Positions 1-8,199 of a DNA stretch of 41,881 nucleotides are shown here, one piece after another (position 1 is the stretch's first letter; each line of letters begins with the position of its first letter). Source of the DNA: Acrocarpospora pleiomorpha (GTDB lineage: Bacteria > Actinomycetota > Actinomycetes > Streptosporangiales > Streptosporangiaceae); the NCBI RefSeq assembly GCF_009687885.1, contig NZ_BLAF01000084.1, positions 1 through 41,881 of the forward strand. The letters are read 5' to 3'. The translations under genes and the position numbers were made by a program. Under the pieces are notes generated by a model. It was not told the origin of the DNA, did no database searches, and was given only the letters and a program-made list of their open reading frames with translations.

Positions 1-2
1 GC

Positions 3-1232
3 CCCCGCCCCCGTTCCGCCGTCCCCACCGCGACCCTGCCGCCCATCGGCCTGCACCCGACTCCCGACCTGATTTCCGCGTTCACGGACATGTCCGTCGA
101 TCGACCGGGTTCGCCCTTCCCGCGCATGTCCCCGGGATCCGCGCACGCGGTTCCCCCCTCCACAGGCTCGTCGGACCTGCTCGGCGTCGCCTCCTTCCTG
201 CACGGGACCGTGGATCTGGGCACGTCCGGATGGCGTCGGGAGCTGGACCGGCTGGTCGCCGCCGAGCTTCCGCTCACGCTGAGCGCGGTGTGCTCGGCAC
301 CGGGTCAGCTCGCCACGCTGCGGGACGCCTGGCCGACCTCCGGCGGGGGCACACTGCTGGTGTTCGACCGCGCGCACGGCACGCCCGGGGAGCTGGCCGC
401 CGAGGCCCGGCACGCCTTCGCGGGCACGCCGGTGCGGATCGGCGGCGGCAGCCGGGCCCACTTCGCCGAGCTGAACCGGGCCGAGGACTTCCCGGCCGAC
501 CTCCTCGACCTGGTCGCCTTCCCGATCGCGGCCCAAGCGCACCACGCGGACGAGGCGAGCATCCGGGAGACGCTGCGGGTCCATCCCCTGGTCGTCCGCC
601 AGGCCGCCGAGCACGGCCGGCCGGTGTTCGCCGGGCCGGTCGGGCTGCTGCCGTCCTTCGGCTTCGCCGCCCCCGGCGACAAGTCCCCTTCCGCCCTCTT
701 CCGCGCGGCCTGGATGGTCGGCGCGCTGAGCGCCCTCACCGGGGCAGCGGCGGTCAGCCTGGACGCGGCGGCCCTGGCGGCTTCGCCGGCCCACCACGTC
801 CTGGCCGCGCTCCGCCCCTTCACCGGCGGCCGTCTCGCCGACCCCGCCCTGCCCGCGGGACTCACCGGCCTTGCCGTACGGCGAGCAGGGCGGCTGCTGG
901 TCGTCGCCGCGGCGCTGGACGGCGGGGAGCCGATCGTCCTGGATGCCCGCGGCCAGCGTCTCACCACGATCACCGAGGCGGACTCCCGGACGGAGAAATC
1001 ACGGGACACGCCCGCGCCCGGCTGCTCGCGGGAGGACGGCAGCTCGCGGGAGGACGGCGGGTGGCGGGAGGACAGCGGGTGGATCGTGCGGGAGCACCCG
1101 CGCGGTGCCCGCGTGAGCCTGCGCCCTCCCTCGATCGCGATCCTCGTCACATCCTCAAGAGTCACATCCTCAAGAGTCACATCCTCAAAAGTCACACCCC
1201 CAGGAGCCACACCCCCAGGAGGAGACCACTGA
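3..1232 (+). CDS. D-apionate lactonase-like protein, C-terminal part (5' end outside window)
   Basis: The frame is open from the left edge of the window, so this is the 3' part of a longer gene; the ATG at 90 is probably internal. The stretch GGSRAHFAELNR, then AHHADEASIRETLRVHPLVV, then PVFAGPVGL resembles the C-terminal half of the ApnL family (D-apionate lactonase, from D-apiose catabolism), which opens the lactone to the acid. That family match is from memory of its conserved blocks, not from a search. After about residue 320 of the visible frame the protein runs into about 80 residues of low complexity made of two short tandem repeats (SREDG-like, then VTSSR-like), which I do not associate with the family. 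The stop TGA overlaps the ATG of the next gene by one base, so it is translationally coupled to the downstream catabolic genes. Confidence 0.6.
   Translation, partial: PRPRSAVPTATLPPIGLHPTPDLISAFTDMSVDRPGSPFPRMSPGSAHAVPPSTGSSDLLGVASFLHGTVDLGTSGWRRELDRLVAAELPLTLSAVCSAPGQLATLRDAWPTSGGGTLLVFDRAHGTPGELAAEARHAFAGTPVRIGGGSRAHFAELNRAEDFPADLLDLVAFPIAAQAHHADEASIRETLRVHPLVVRQAAEHGRPVFAGPVGLLPSFGFAAPGDKSPSALFRAAWMVGALSALTGAAAVSLDAAALAASPAHHVLAALRPFTGGRLADPALPAGLTGLAVRRAGRLLVVAAALDGGEPIVLDARGQRLTTITEADSRTEKSRDTPAPGCSREDGSSREDGGWREDSGWIVREHPRGARVSLRPPSIAILVTSSRVTSSRVTSSKVTPPGATPPGGDH
1024..1077 (+). repeat. 18-bp tandem repeat, three copies, inside the coding tail
   Basis: Units begin at 1024, 1042 and 1060; the first two differ by one base and the third is diverged. 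The core is gcgggaggacggc. In frame they encode SREDG, SREDG and WREDS blocks in the extended C-terminal tail of the lactonase-like protein. Confidence 0.75.
1146..1220 (+). repeat. 15-bp tandem repeat, five copies, running into the next gene's ribosome binding site
   Basis: Copies start at 1146, 1161, 1176, 1191 and 1206. Copies 1 and 2 are identical (gtcacatcctcaaga), copy 3 differs by one base, and copies 4 and 5 have drifted to an acccccagga form. They encode VTSSR, VTSSR, VTSSK, VTPPG and ATPPG. The last unit ends in agga, which forms the first half of the AGGAGGAG Shine-Dalgarno sequence (1217-1224) of the dehydrogenase gene starting at 1232. Confidence 0.85.
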
Positions 1233-2254
1233 TGCCTTTCAGGATCGGCCTGACCCGCGACTTTCTCGACCCGGACGGGAAGGTCGGGTGGGGTGACATC
1301 GGCCTGGCCGCGCTCGACGAGGCCGACGGCGTCGCCTGGGACTTCATCGACGTCGTCTCCGGCGACATCCCGCCGGAGGCCGTGCGCGGCTACGACGCGC
1401 TGATCGTGCTCACGCCGAGGGTCACCGAAGACACGCTCAAGGGCGCCGACCGGCTGGCGCTGGTGGCCCGCTTCGGCGTCGGCTACGACAACGTGGACGT
1501 CGAAACCTGTACCCGGCACGGTGTCGTGGTCACCATCACCCCGGACGGCGTGCGCGTCCCGGTCGCGGTGTCGGCGCTGACCCTGCTGCTGGCCGCCGCG
1601 CACCGGCTCAGGGAGAAGGACGCCCTGGTCCGGACCGGACGCTGGGAGGACAAGCTGGCCTACATGGGCACCGGTCTCACCGGCCGGGCCCTCGGTCTCG
1701 TCGGGTGGGGCAACATCGGCCGCGAGGTGTCACGGGTCTGCGCCCCGCTGGGCCTGCGGCAGCTCGCCGCCGACCCCTTCGCCGACCGGGACGCGGCGGA
1801 GGCGGCCGGGGTGACGCTGGTCGAGCTGGACACGCTGCTGGCCGAGGCCGACTTCGTGGTCGTCACCTGCGCCCTCACCCCCCAGACCCGCCATCTCCTG
1901 AACGCCTCCCGGCTGGCCACGATGAAGCCGAGCGCTTTCCTCGTCAACGTGGCCAGAGGCCCGATCGTGGACCAGGCCGCCCTCACCGAGGCGCTCACCG
2001 CCCGGCGGATCGCCGGGGCGGCCCTGGACGTCTTCGAGGTCGAGCCGCCCGACCCGGCGGATCCGCTGCTGGCGCTGGACAACGTGCTGCTCACCCCGCA
2101 CGCGGTCGCCTGGACCGACGAGCTCGCGCTGGGCAACGGCCGCGGCGCGATCCAGGCCGCCCTGGACGTGGCCGCCGGGCGCGCGCCCGCGCACCCGGTC
2201 AACCCGGCCGCCCTCGACCATCCCCTTTTCCTTTCCAGAAAGGCATCCCGTTGA
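1232..2254 (+). CDS. D-isomer-specific 2-hydroxyacid dehydrogenase
   Basis: A 340-residue member of the NAD(P)-dependent D-2-hydroxyacid dehydrogenase family (SerA/glyoxylate reductase-like). The Rossmann loop reads GLVGWGNIGREVSRV in mid-protein. Catalytic positions are visible as Arg in VNVARGPIVD, Glu in DVFEVEPPDP and His in LLTPHAVAW. The start ATG at 1232 follows a perfect AGGAGGAG with 7-nt spacing and overlaps the preceding stop; the same frame is open far upstream, but that part is only shadow of the first gene. It sits between an apionate-lactonase-like gene and an aldolase gene, so it probably oxidises or reduces a branched or four-carbon sugar acid in that pathway. The exact substrate cannot be read from the sequence. 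Confidence 0.88.
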   Translation: MPFRIGLTRDFLDPDGKVGWGDIGLAALDEADGVAWDFIDVVSGDIPPEAVRGYDALIVLTPRVTEDTLKGADRLALVARFGVGYDNVDVETCTRHGVVVTITPDGVRVPVAVSALTLLLAAAHRLREKDALVRTGRWEDKLAYMGTGLTGRALGLVGWGNIGREVSRVCAPLGLRQLAADPFADRDAAEAAGVTLVELDTLLAEADFVVVTCALTPQTRHLLNASRLATMKPSAFLVNVARGPIVDQAALTEALTARRIAGAALDVFEVEPPDPADPLLALDNVLLTPHAVAWTDELALGNGRGAIQAALDVAAGRAPAHPVNPAALDHPLFLSRKASR

Positions 2255-3015
2255 CCATCAAACAGGCCCTCCGCGGTGGAGAGCTCGTCCTCGGCACGTT
2301 CGTCTTCGAGTTCGCGACCACCGGTATCGGCAGGCTCGCGGCCGGGGCGGGCGCCAGTTTCGTCATCTTCGACGCCGAGCACACCGGCTGGGGCTGGGAG
2401 ACGCTCGGCCGGGTCGTGGCCACCACCCGGCCCACCGGGGCCGAGCCGTACATCCGGGTGCCCACGGCCGAACGGACCCAGATCTCGCGTGCCCTGGACG
2501 CCGGGGCCCGCGGGATCATGATCCCGATGGTGGACTCGGCCGGGCAGGCGCGCGATGTGGTGCGCTGGGCGAAGTACCCACCCGACGGAGTCAGGGGCGC
2601 GGCGTTCGGCGTCGCCCACGACGACTACGCGGCCACCGACAACGTGGCCTACATGCGGGCGGCGAACGCGGACACGATGGTGATCGCCCAGATCGAGACC
2701 GTCGCGGGCCTGGAGTCCGTCGAGGAGATCGCCGCCGTGGACGGGGTGGACGTGCTGTGGGTGGGGCACTTCGACCTGACCAACAGCATGGGGATACCCG
2801 GTCAATTCGAGCACCCCGGCTACCTGGCGGCGCTGGAGCGGGTGGCCAAGGCCGCGAGCGCGGCGGGCAAGTCCGCCGGTTTCATGGCCGGGAGCCCGCA
2901 GGAGGCGGCCATGCTGATCGCCAAGGGCTTCCGGATCCTCGCCTACGGCGGGGACCTGTGGATCTACCAGGCCGCGCTGCGGGCCGGACTGAGCGAGGTC
3001 AGGGAACTTGGCTGA
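2251..3015 (+). CDS. HpcH/HpaI-type aldolase (class II, 2-keto-acid)
   Basis: A 254-residue TIM-barrel aldolase/citrate lyase family protein, expected to cleave a 2-keto-3-deoxy or related hydroxy-keto acid to pyruvate plus an aldehyde, using a divalent metal. Family marks are FDAEHTGWG near residue 40, IAQIETVAGLE (metal-ligand Glu) and the DVLWVGHFDLTNSMG loop; most relatives have a Pro-Asn-Asp-Leu version of that last loop, so His-Phe here is a deviation. The start is TTG at 2251, overlapping the TGA of the dehydrogenase (2252-2254), with AGAAAGG at 2237-2243. It overlaps the VOC gene by 8 nt. Its role with the lactonase, dehydrogenase and kinase is inferred from the operon only. Confidence 0.85.
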   Translation: MTIKQALRGGELVLGTFVFEFATTGIGRLAAGAGASFVIFDAEHTGWGWETLGRVVATTRPTGAEPYIRVPTAERTQISRALDAGARGIMIPMVDSAGQARDVVRWAKYPPDGVRGAAFGVAHDDYAATDNVAYMRAANADTMVIAQIETVAGLESVEEIAAVDGVDVLWVGHFDLTNSMGIPGQFEHPGYLAALERVAKAASAAGKSAGFMAGSPQEAAMLIAKGFRILAYGGDLWIYQAALRAGLSEVRELG

Positions 3016-3409
3016 CGTGGTGGATCATGTCGATCACATCGGGATCGCCGTCCACGATGCCGACCTGGCCCTGCCGTTCTACGTGGAGCGGCTGGGGCTG
3101 ACGATGATCGGTGACGAGCTGGCCGACGATCCCGGGGTGCGGCTGGTCTATCTCGACGGAGGCAACGTCATGCTCCAGCTCGTGCAGCCGTACCGGGAGG
3201 GGCCGGTGGCCAGATTCCTGGCCGAGCGCGGTGAAGGACTGCACCACATCTGCTTCTGCGTGGGGGACATCCCGGCCACGCTCGCCGCCCTGCCCGGGCA
3301 GCACGACGCGCCGATCTTCATGGGCGGGCGGGGCCGCCGGGCGTGCTTCCTGCTGGCGGAGCCGAACGGCGTACGGGTGGAACTCACCGAGCGGGACCCG
3401 GTCCGGTGA
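3008..3409 (+). CDS. VOC family protein, methylmalonyl-CoA-epimerase/glyoxalase-like
   Basis: A 133-residue vicinal-oxygen-chelate fold protein with two beta-alpha-beta-beta-beta halves. Candidate metal ligands are His in VDHIGIAVHD, Glu/Gln in NVMLQLVQP, His in GLHHICFCVGD and Glu in GVRVELTE, the spacing seen in methylmalonyl-CoA epimerase and glyoxalase I. The TTG start at 3008 lies inside the end of the aldolase gene, with AGGGA at 3001-3005. Its stop overlaps the GTG of the kinase. An epimerase or isomerase step on a pathway intermediate is plausible. It is longer than, and clearly different from, the two VOC genes at 30540 and 31537. Confidence 0.8.
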   Translation: MADVVDHVDHIGIAVHDADLALPFYVERLGLTMIGDELADDPGVRLVYLDGGNVMLQLVQPYREGPVARFLAERGEGLHHICFCVGDIPATLAALPGQHDAPIFMGGRGRRACFLLAEPNGVRVELTERDPVR

Positions 3410-4677
3410 CCCGCGTGATCGTCCTGGACGACGACCCGACCGGCACCCAGGCGGCGGCCGGGGTGCCGGTGCTGCTCGACCTCGATGCCGAACTTCCCCC
3501 GGACGAGTCCTGCTTTGTCCTGACCAATACCCGCGCGATGGAGGAGGATCAGGCGGTGCGCCTGATCCTCGGCCTGCGCGAGCGTTTCGGCGACGCGGAG
3601 TACGTCCTGCGCGGCGACTCCACCCTGCGCGGCCACGTGTTCGCCGAGTCCGACGCGCTCGGAGCCGCCGCCGGGGTGCTGCTGTTCGTCCCCGCCTACC
3701 CGGAGCTCGGCCGGGTGACGCTCGGCGGCGTCCACCTCGTCACGGTGGACGGCCGCCGCATCCCCGCCGCCGAGACCGAGTTCGCCGCCGACCCCGTCTT
3801 CGGCTTCACCGCATCGACGCTGACCGCCTGGGCGCGCGAGGTGGGCGACCGCTCCGCGGCCTCGATCCCCCTGGATTCGGTACGCCAGGGCGGTCTCGCC
3901 GCCGCCCTCCGCCAGGCCCCGCCGGGCAGCGTGATCGTCCCTGACGTCGAGACCGACGCCGACCTCATGGCCGTCTCCGCCGCGCTGGAGGAGGCCCGCT
4001 CGGCCGGGGTTCCGGTCGTGCTACGCTGCGCCGCGCCCCTGGCGGCCATCCGCGCCGGGAGGCCGGCCGGCGGCCTGCTGGAACGGCCCGTCCCGCGGCG
4101 ACCCGGCGGGACGCTCGTGGTCTGCGGATCCCACACCGAGGCCAGCGGCGACCAGCTGGCCGCGCTGGCGGACGTCCTGGCGGCCCCCGTGCGGACCGTG
4201 TCGACCGACGCGGTCTTGTCAGGCGGTCCATCCGGGCCTGAGATTGAGGGTCGGCGGGTGGCCGGGCTGGCCCGGGGCGACCTGGCCGAGCGGGGGGTGG
4301 CTATCGTGGCAAGCGAGCGGGTCAGGCGGGCCGGGCACGGCACGCTACGGCATGGCGCGCGGGTCATGACGGCCCTGTGCGCCGCCGCGTCCGCGCTTCG
4401 CCCCCAGCTCACCGCAGTGATCGCCAAGGGCGGCATCACCTCGGCGCAGGTGGCCCGCGACGGCTTGGGCGCGGGCACCGCGCGGGTGCTCGGACCGCTG
4501 TATCCCGGCGTGGCCGTATGGGAGTTGCGGCCATCGGGCGCGGCTACGATCTCCTACGCGGTCGTCCCGGGAAACGTCGGGGACGCGCGGACTCTCGTGC
4601 GGGTGGCCCATGCCTTCGGCCTGGAAGCATCGCCCGCGACCTCGGAGTCCTCCCGGCTCGGAGTAAGGAAGGGATGA
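3406..4677 (+). CDS. Four-carbon acid sugar kinase (DUF1537 family)
   Basis: A 423-residue member of the four-carbon acid sugar kinase family, which phosphorylates 3-oxo-tetronates, threonate/erythronate or 3-oxo-isoapionate with ATP. The N-terminus carries the signature VIVLDDDPTGTQ; LRGDSTLRGHV follows around residue 70, and the nucleotide-binding C-terminal half has the glycine-rich LVVCGSHTEASGDQ and VIAKGGITSAQVARDGLGAG. The chosen start is GTG at 3406, overlapping the VOC stop; an upstream ATG at 3343 would add residues encoded inside the VOC gene. Next to an apionate-lactonase-like gene the most economical guess is an OiaK-type 3-oxo-isoapionate kinase, but a tetronate kinase is equally compatible with what is visible. 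Confidence 0.87.
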   Translation: MTRVIVLDDDPTGTQAAAGVPVLLDLDAELPPDESCFVLTNTRAMEEDQAVRLILGLRERFGDAEYVLRGDSTLRGHVFAESDALGAAAGVLLFVPAYPELGRVTLGGVHLVTVDGRRIPAAETEFAADPVFGFTASTLTAWAREVGDRSAASIPLDSVRQGGLAAALRQAPPGSVIVPDVETDADLMAVSAALEEARSAGVPVVLRCAAPLAAIRAGRPAGGLLERPVPRRPGGTLVVCGSHTEASGDQLAALADVLAAPVRTVSTDAVLSGGPSGPEIEGRRVAGLARGDLAERGVAIVASERVRRAGHGTLRHGARVMTALCAAASALRPQLTAVIAKGGITSAQVARDGLGAGTARVLGPLYPGVAVWELRPSGAATISYAVVPGNVGDARTLVRVAHAFGLEASPATSESSRLGVRKG

Positions 4678-5459
4678 CGGTAGTGGAGCCCGAAGACAGG
4701 GGCAGGCGAATGGGCCGGCCGGGAACGCCCGCCATCACGCTGGCCGCGCCCCAGCGCGAGAGCCTGGTGGTCGACATCGCCAGGCAGTTGCTGTCCCAGC
4801 TGCTGGACGGGCACCTGAGGCCGGGCACTCGCCTGCCGTCCGAGCGGCAGCTGTCGGAATCCCTCGGCGTGGGCCGCTCCACGGTCAGGGAGGCGCTGAA
4901 GGCGCTGGACGTCCTGGGCATCATCGAGGTCAGGCAAGGCGACGGCACCTACCTCACGCGGGGCACCTCCAGCCTGCTGCCCAGCGCCATCGAGTGGGGC
5001 CTGATGCTGGGCCAGCCGCAGGTCCTGGACCTCATCGAGGCGCGCAGGCATATCGAGGTGATCATCGCCGAGCTGGCCGCCGAGCGCGCCAACGCCGAGG
5101 ACGTGGCGGAGCTGCGCACCCACCTGGCGGAAATGCGGGCCGCTCCAGACGCCGCGGCCTTCGTCGAGGCGGACATCGCCTTCCACCTCGCGCTGGCCAA
5201 CGCGGCCGGGAACTCGGTGCTCAGCGACATCCTCGGCAGCATCCGGTCGCTGCTGCGCGTCTGGATCCGGCGGGCCATTCACGAGGCGGGCGAGACGCAG
5301 ACCACGATCGCCGAGCACGCCGCCGTCCTGGCCGCCGTCGAGCGCCACTCTCCGTCGGCGGCCGGTGCGGCGATGCGCGGCCACATGGACGCCGCCGGGG
5401 GCCGCCTCCACCGCTCCCTCCAGGACGAGGACTCAGGCACGCAGGGAGCGGAGAGCTGA
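4674..5459 (+). CDS. FadR-type GntR transcriptional regulator
   Basis: A 261-residue regulator. An N-terminal winged helix (LPSERQLSESLGVGRSTVRE, then EALKALDVLGIIEVRQGDGTYL) spans about residues 50-85. It is followed by an all-helical FCD ligand domain with typical DIAFHLALANAAGN and a late HAAVLAAVERHSP block that supply metal or ligand contacts. The start ATG at 4674 overlaps the kinase stop as ATGA and has AAGGAAGGG just upstream. As the last gene of the catabolic operon it most likely senses a pathway sugar acid and controls the operon promoter, which would lie left of this window. Confidence 0.87.
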   Translation: MTVVEPEDRGRRMGRPGTPAITLAAPQRESLVVDIARQLLSQLLDGHLRPGTRLPSERQLSESLGVGRSTVREALKALDVLGIIEVRQGDGTYLTRGTSSLLPSAIEWGLMLGQPQVLDLIEARRHIEVIIAELAAERANAEDVAELRTHLAEMRAAPDAAAFVEADIAFHLALANAAGNSVLSDILGSIRSLLRVWIRRAIHEAGETQTTIAEHAAVLAAVERHSPSAAGAAMRGHMDAAGGRLHRSLQDEDSGTQGAES

Positions 5460-5486
5460 GGGAGGACACCGGCTGAAGGCGGCCGA

Positions 5487-6653
5487 TTACTTGTCGATGT
5501 CGCCCACGACGAAGAACATCGAGCCCAGGATGGCGACCATGTCGGCGACCAGGTGGCCGGGGAGCATCTCGCGCAGGACCTGGATGTTGTTGAAGGAGGC
5601 GCTGCGGAGTTTGAGGCGCCACGGGGTCTTCTCGCCGCGCGAGACCAGGTAGTAGCCGTTCAGCCCGAGCGGGCTCTCCGTCCACGCGTAGGTGTGGCCT
5701 TCGGGCGCTTTGAGGATCTTGGGCAGGCGCTGGTTGATCGGTCCGGGCGGGAGCTCGCGCAGGCGTTCCAGGCAGGCGTCGGCCAGGTCGAGGGCGACCT
5801 TCAGCTGGTCGAGCAGCACCTCGAAGCGGGCGTGGCAGTCCCCGGCCGAGCGGGTGACCACCTTCACCGGGAGTTCCCCGTAGGCCAGGTAGGGTTCATC
5901 CCGCCGCAGGTCCAGGTCCACGCCGGAGGCGCGGGCGATCGGGCCGCTCACGCCGTACTGCAGGATGGTGTCGCGGTCGAGCACGCCGACGCCGGTGGTG
6001 CGGGCCAGGAAGATCTCGTTGCCCATGATCAGGTTCTCGATGTCGGGCAGGCGGCGGCGCACGTCGGCGACGGCCCGGCCGGTGCGCTCCAGCCAGCCGA
6101 GCGGCAGGTCCTCCTTGAGGCCGCCGACCCGGTTGAACATGTAGTGCATGCGGCCGCCGGAGATCTCCTCCATCACGGCCTGGATGGTCTCCCGCTCCCG
6201 GAACGCGTAGAAGACCGGGGTGATCGCGCCGAGTTCGAGCGGGTAGGACCCGAGGAACATCAGGTGGTTGAGCACCCGGTTCAGCTCGGCCAGCAGGGTG
6301 CGCGCCCAGACCGCGCGGACCGGGACCTCCATGCCGAGCATGCGCTCCACCGCGAGCACGACGCCGAGCTCGTTGGCGAACGCCGACAGCCAGTCGTGCC
6401 GGTTGGCCAGCACGATGATCTGCCGGTAGTCGCGCACTTCGAACAGCTTCTCGGCGCCCCGGTGCATGTATCCGATGATCGGCTCGGCGGAGGCGATGCG
6501 CTCGCCGTCCAGGGTCAGCCGCAGCCGCAGCACGCCGTGCGTGGACGGGTGCTGCGGGCCGATGTTGAGCACCATGTCCTCGGTGGCGAGCTCCTTCGGC
6601 ACGGCCGAGGCCCCCGCGCCGACCCCGACGACGATCTCCTGTGGCTCGCTCAC
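5487..6653 (-). CDS. nuoD: NADH-quinone oxidoreductase subunit D (stand-alone copy)
   Basis: A 388-residue 49-kDa/NuoD subunit of respiratory complex I, the part of the peripheral arm that lines the quinone site. Visible signatures are NIGPQHPSTHGVLRL near the N-terminus, GYMHRGAEKLFE, NRVLNHLMFLGSYPLELGA and GDCHARFEVL. The start GTG at 6653 has GGGAG upstream and lies 26 nt after the aminotransferase stop, so the two genes share an operon. No other nuo gene is in the window. Actinobacteria often carry an extra solitary nuoD besides the nuoA-N operon, which this fits. It may replace or modify the D subunit, or serve another NiFe-hydrogenase-like role; the sequence alone does not decide. Confidence 0.92.
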   Translation of the reverse strand: MSEPQEIVVGVGAGASAVPKELATEDMVLNIGPQHPSTHGVLRLRLTLDGERIASAEPIIGYMHRGAEKLFEVRDYRQIIVLANRHDWLSAFANELGVVLAVERMLGMEVPVRAVWARTLLAELNRVLNHLMFLGSYPLELGAITPVFYAFRERETIQAVMEEISGGRMHYMFNRVGGLKEDLPLGWLERTGRAVADVRRRLPDIENLIMGNEIFLARTTGVGVLDRDTILQYGVSGPIARASGVDLDLRRDEPYLAYGELPVKVVTRSAGDCHARFEVLLDQLKVALDLADACLERLRELPPGPINQRLPKILKAPEGHTYAWTESPLGLNGYYLVSRGEKTPWRLKLRSASFNNIQVLREMLPGHLVADMVAILGSMFFVVGDIDK

Positions 6654-6679
6654 CTTTTCATGCTCCCACGCGCGATCGA

Positions 6680-7873
6680 TCACGAACAGGCGCGCAGGGC
6701 GGCCAGCAGCCGATCGACGTGCTCGTCGGTGCTGCCGATCCCGATCGAGGCCCGCACCGCGCCGCCGTCCTCGTCGCAACCGCCCTCGCCCGCGCCGAGC
6801 AGATGCCGTACGAACGGGTGGGCGCAGAATTTACCGTCCCGCACGCCGATGCCGTGCTCGGCGGACAGCGTCTCGGCCACCTCACGGGCCGAGCGGCCCT
6901 CGACGACGAAGGAGACGATCCCGACCCGGGGATGGTCGGCCGGCCACAGCGCCAGCTCGTGCACGCCGTCGATGGCGGCGATCCCCGCCCGCAGGCGGCC
7001 GAGCAGGCGCTCCTCCTCGCCGATCACCGTGGCCCAGTTCGCGGCCAGATGATCGCAGGCCGCCGCCAGCGCGATCGCGCCCAGCACGTTGGGCGTCCCG
7101 GCCTCGTGCCGGGCCTCCGGATCGGTGCTCCACTCGGCCTCCTCGCCGACCGCGCGCACCGCGCCGCCACCCTTCAGGTACGGCTCCGCCTGCGCCAGCC
7201 AGTCCCGCCGCCCGATGAGCGCGCCGGCCCCGAAGGGCGCGTAGAGCTTGTGCCCGGAGAACGCCACGTAGTCGAGATCGAGCGCGGCGATGTTCAGCGG
7301 GCGATGCGGGACCAGCTGGGCCGCGTCCACCGCGATGCGCGCGCCGTGCCGGTGTGCGATATGGGCGAGACCGGCGATCGGCCACAGTTCGCCGGTGACG
7401 TTGGAGGCGGCGGTGACGACCAGCAGCGCGGGCCCCTCGATCGTGGCGAGCGCCTCGTCGGCCGCCCGGAGGGCCTCGCCGGGGAAGGCGGGGGGCGCGA
7501 GCCGTACGGGGGATGGCCAGGGGAGGAGGCTGGCGTGGTGTTCGCTGTCGAAGACGACGACCGTGGTGCCGTCGGGCAGGCTGCGGGCCAGCAGGTTCAT
7601 CGCGTCGGTGGTGTTGCGGGTGAACACGAGCGCGTCGTCGAGGCGGGCGCCGGTGAAGGCTTTGATCGTGTGCCGGGCCTGCTCGTAGCGGGCGGTGGTG
7701 ACCTGGGAGGCGTACCCTGCGCCGCGGTGCACGCTGGAGTAGGCGGGCAGCGCGGCGGCGACCGCCTCCTGGACGGGTTCCAGACAGGGCGCGCTGGCCG
7801 CGTAGTCGAGGTTCGCGTAGGGGACCAGCGCGCCGCCGCGCACCGGGACGTCAAGGGACAACAGAGCGGACAT
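6680..7873 (-). CDS. Class V aminotransferase / cysteine-desulfurase-like PLP enzyme
   Basis: A 397-residue fold-type I PLP enzyme. The Schiff-base lysine is in AFSGHKLYAPFGAGALIG; the pyridine-ring Asp is in RIAVDAAQLVPHRP. The N-terminus has NLDYAASAPCLEPV and the middle has FTRNTTDAMNLLARSL. Near the C-terminus GVRDGKFCAHPFVRHLL holds a cysteine, but I cannot show that it is a persulfide-bearing desulfurase Cys, so a general class V enzyme is the safer call. The start ATG at 7873 is set by a GGAGG six bases upstream; an in-frame ATG at 7999 has no such site. It is transcribed leftwards into nuoD and divergently from a P450. Confidence 0.85.
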   Translation of the reverse strand: MSALLSLDVPVRGGALVPYANLDYAASAPCLEPVQEAVAAALPAYSSVHRGAGYASQVTTARYEQARHTIKAFTGARLDDALVFTRNTTDAMNLLARSLPDGTTVVVFDSEHHASLLPWPSPVRLAPPAFPGEALRAADEALATIEGPALLVVTAASNVTGELWPIAGLAHIAHRHGARIAVDAAQLVPHRPLNIAALDLDYVAFSGHKLYAPFGAGALIGRRDWLAQAEPYLKGGGAVRAVGEEAEWSTDPEARHEAGTPNVLGAIALAAACDHLAANWATVIGEEERLLGRLRAGIAAIDGVHELALWPADHPRVGIVSFVVEGRSAREVAETLSAEHGIGVRDGKFCAHPFVRHLLGAGEGGCDEDGGAVRASIGIGSTDEHVDRLLAALRACS

Positions 7874-8012
7874 GTACGCCTCCAGAGGCCACGCGCTTGC
7901 CCGCCGCACCCCGCGACAGGCCTGGTCCTCACCCGGGGCACCCCGCCGCGGACGCGAGGGTTGCCGGCCAGCAAGCCGGGGCTGTGCGCTGGCACTCATG
8001 ACCTATGCGGAA

Positions 8013-8129
8013 CTATAACCCACATCCACGCGAGAACGCCGCCACCCCCTATTACGCACACCTACGCGGGGAACGCCGTCTCGCCGGCCTTCTTGGCGCG
8101 GGTCCTATAACCACGCCACGCGAACTTCC
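8013..8129. promoter_or_regulatory. Three imperfect direct repeats in the aminotransferase/P450 divergent region
   Basis: The 326-bp gap 7874-8199 has no gene. Inside it three related blocks start at 8013, 8049 and 8105. Each begins CTATAAC or CTATTAC, continues with a CAC/ACGCG core and ends in a GAAC or AAC run; the first reads ctataacccacatccacgcg. The third is two to three bases shorter. Start-to-start distances are 36 and 56 bp. Repeated sites in a divergent promoter region suggest cooperative binding of a regulator, but no regulator gene lies next to them. Confidence 0.5.
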
Positions 8130-8170
8130 AGGCCCTCAGACGTCGTCGCCCCGGAAGCCACGCCCTGCGC

Positions 8171-8192
8171 GGGAGGACCTCCCGCCTAACAT
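8171..8192 (+). promoter_or_regulatory. Palindrome and -10 box just before the P450 gene
   Basis: GGGAGG-A-CCTCCC (8171-8183) is a perfect 6-bp inverted repeat. It is followed by TAACAT (8187-8192), a TANNNT -10 match ending 7 nt before the GTG start at 8200. With no Shine-Dalgarno sequence at usable spacing (the GGGAGG is over 20 nt away), the transcript is probably leaderless and the palindrome could be an operator between the -35 and -10 regions. Confidence 0.4.
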
Positions 8193-8199
8193 GTGATTT

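Noticed and set aside
5553..8110. Long plus-strand frames opposite nuoD and the aminotransferase gene
   Set aside because: They are shadows of well-supported minus-strand genes with family motifs; no RBS and no recognisable domains.
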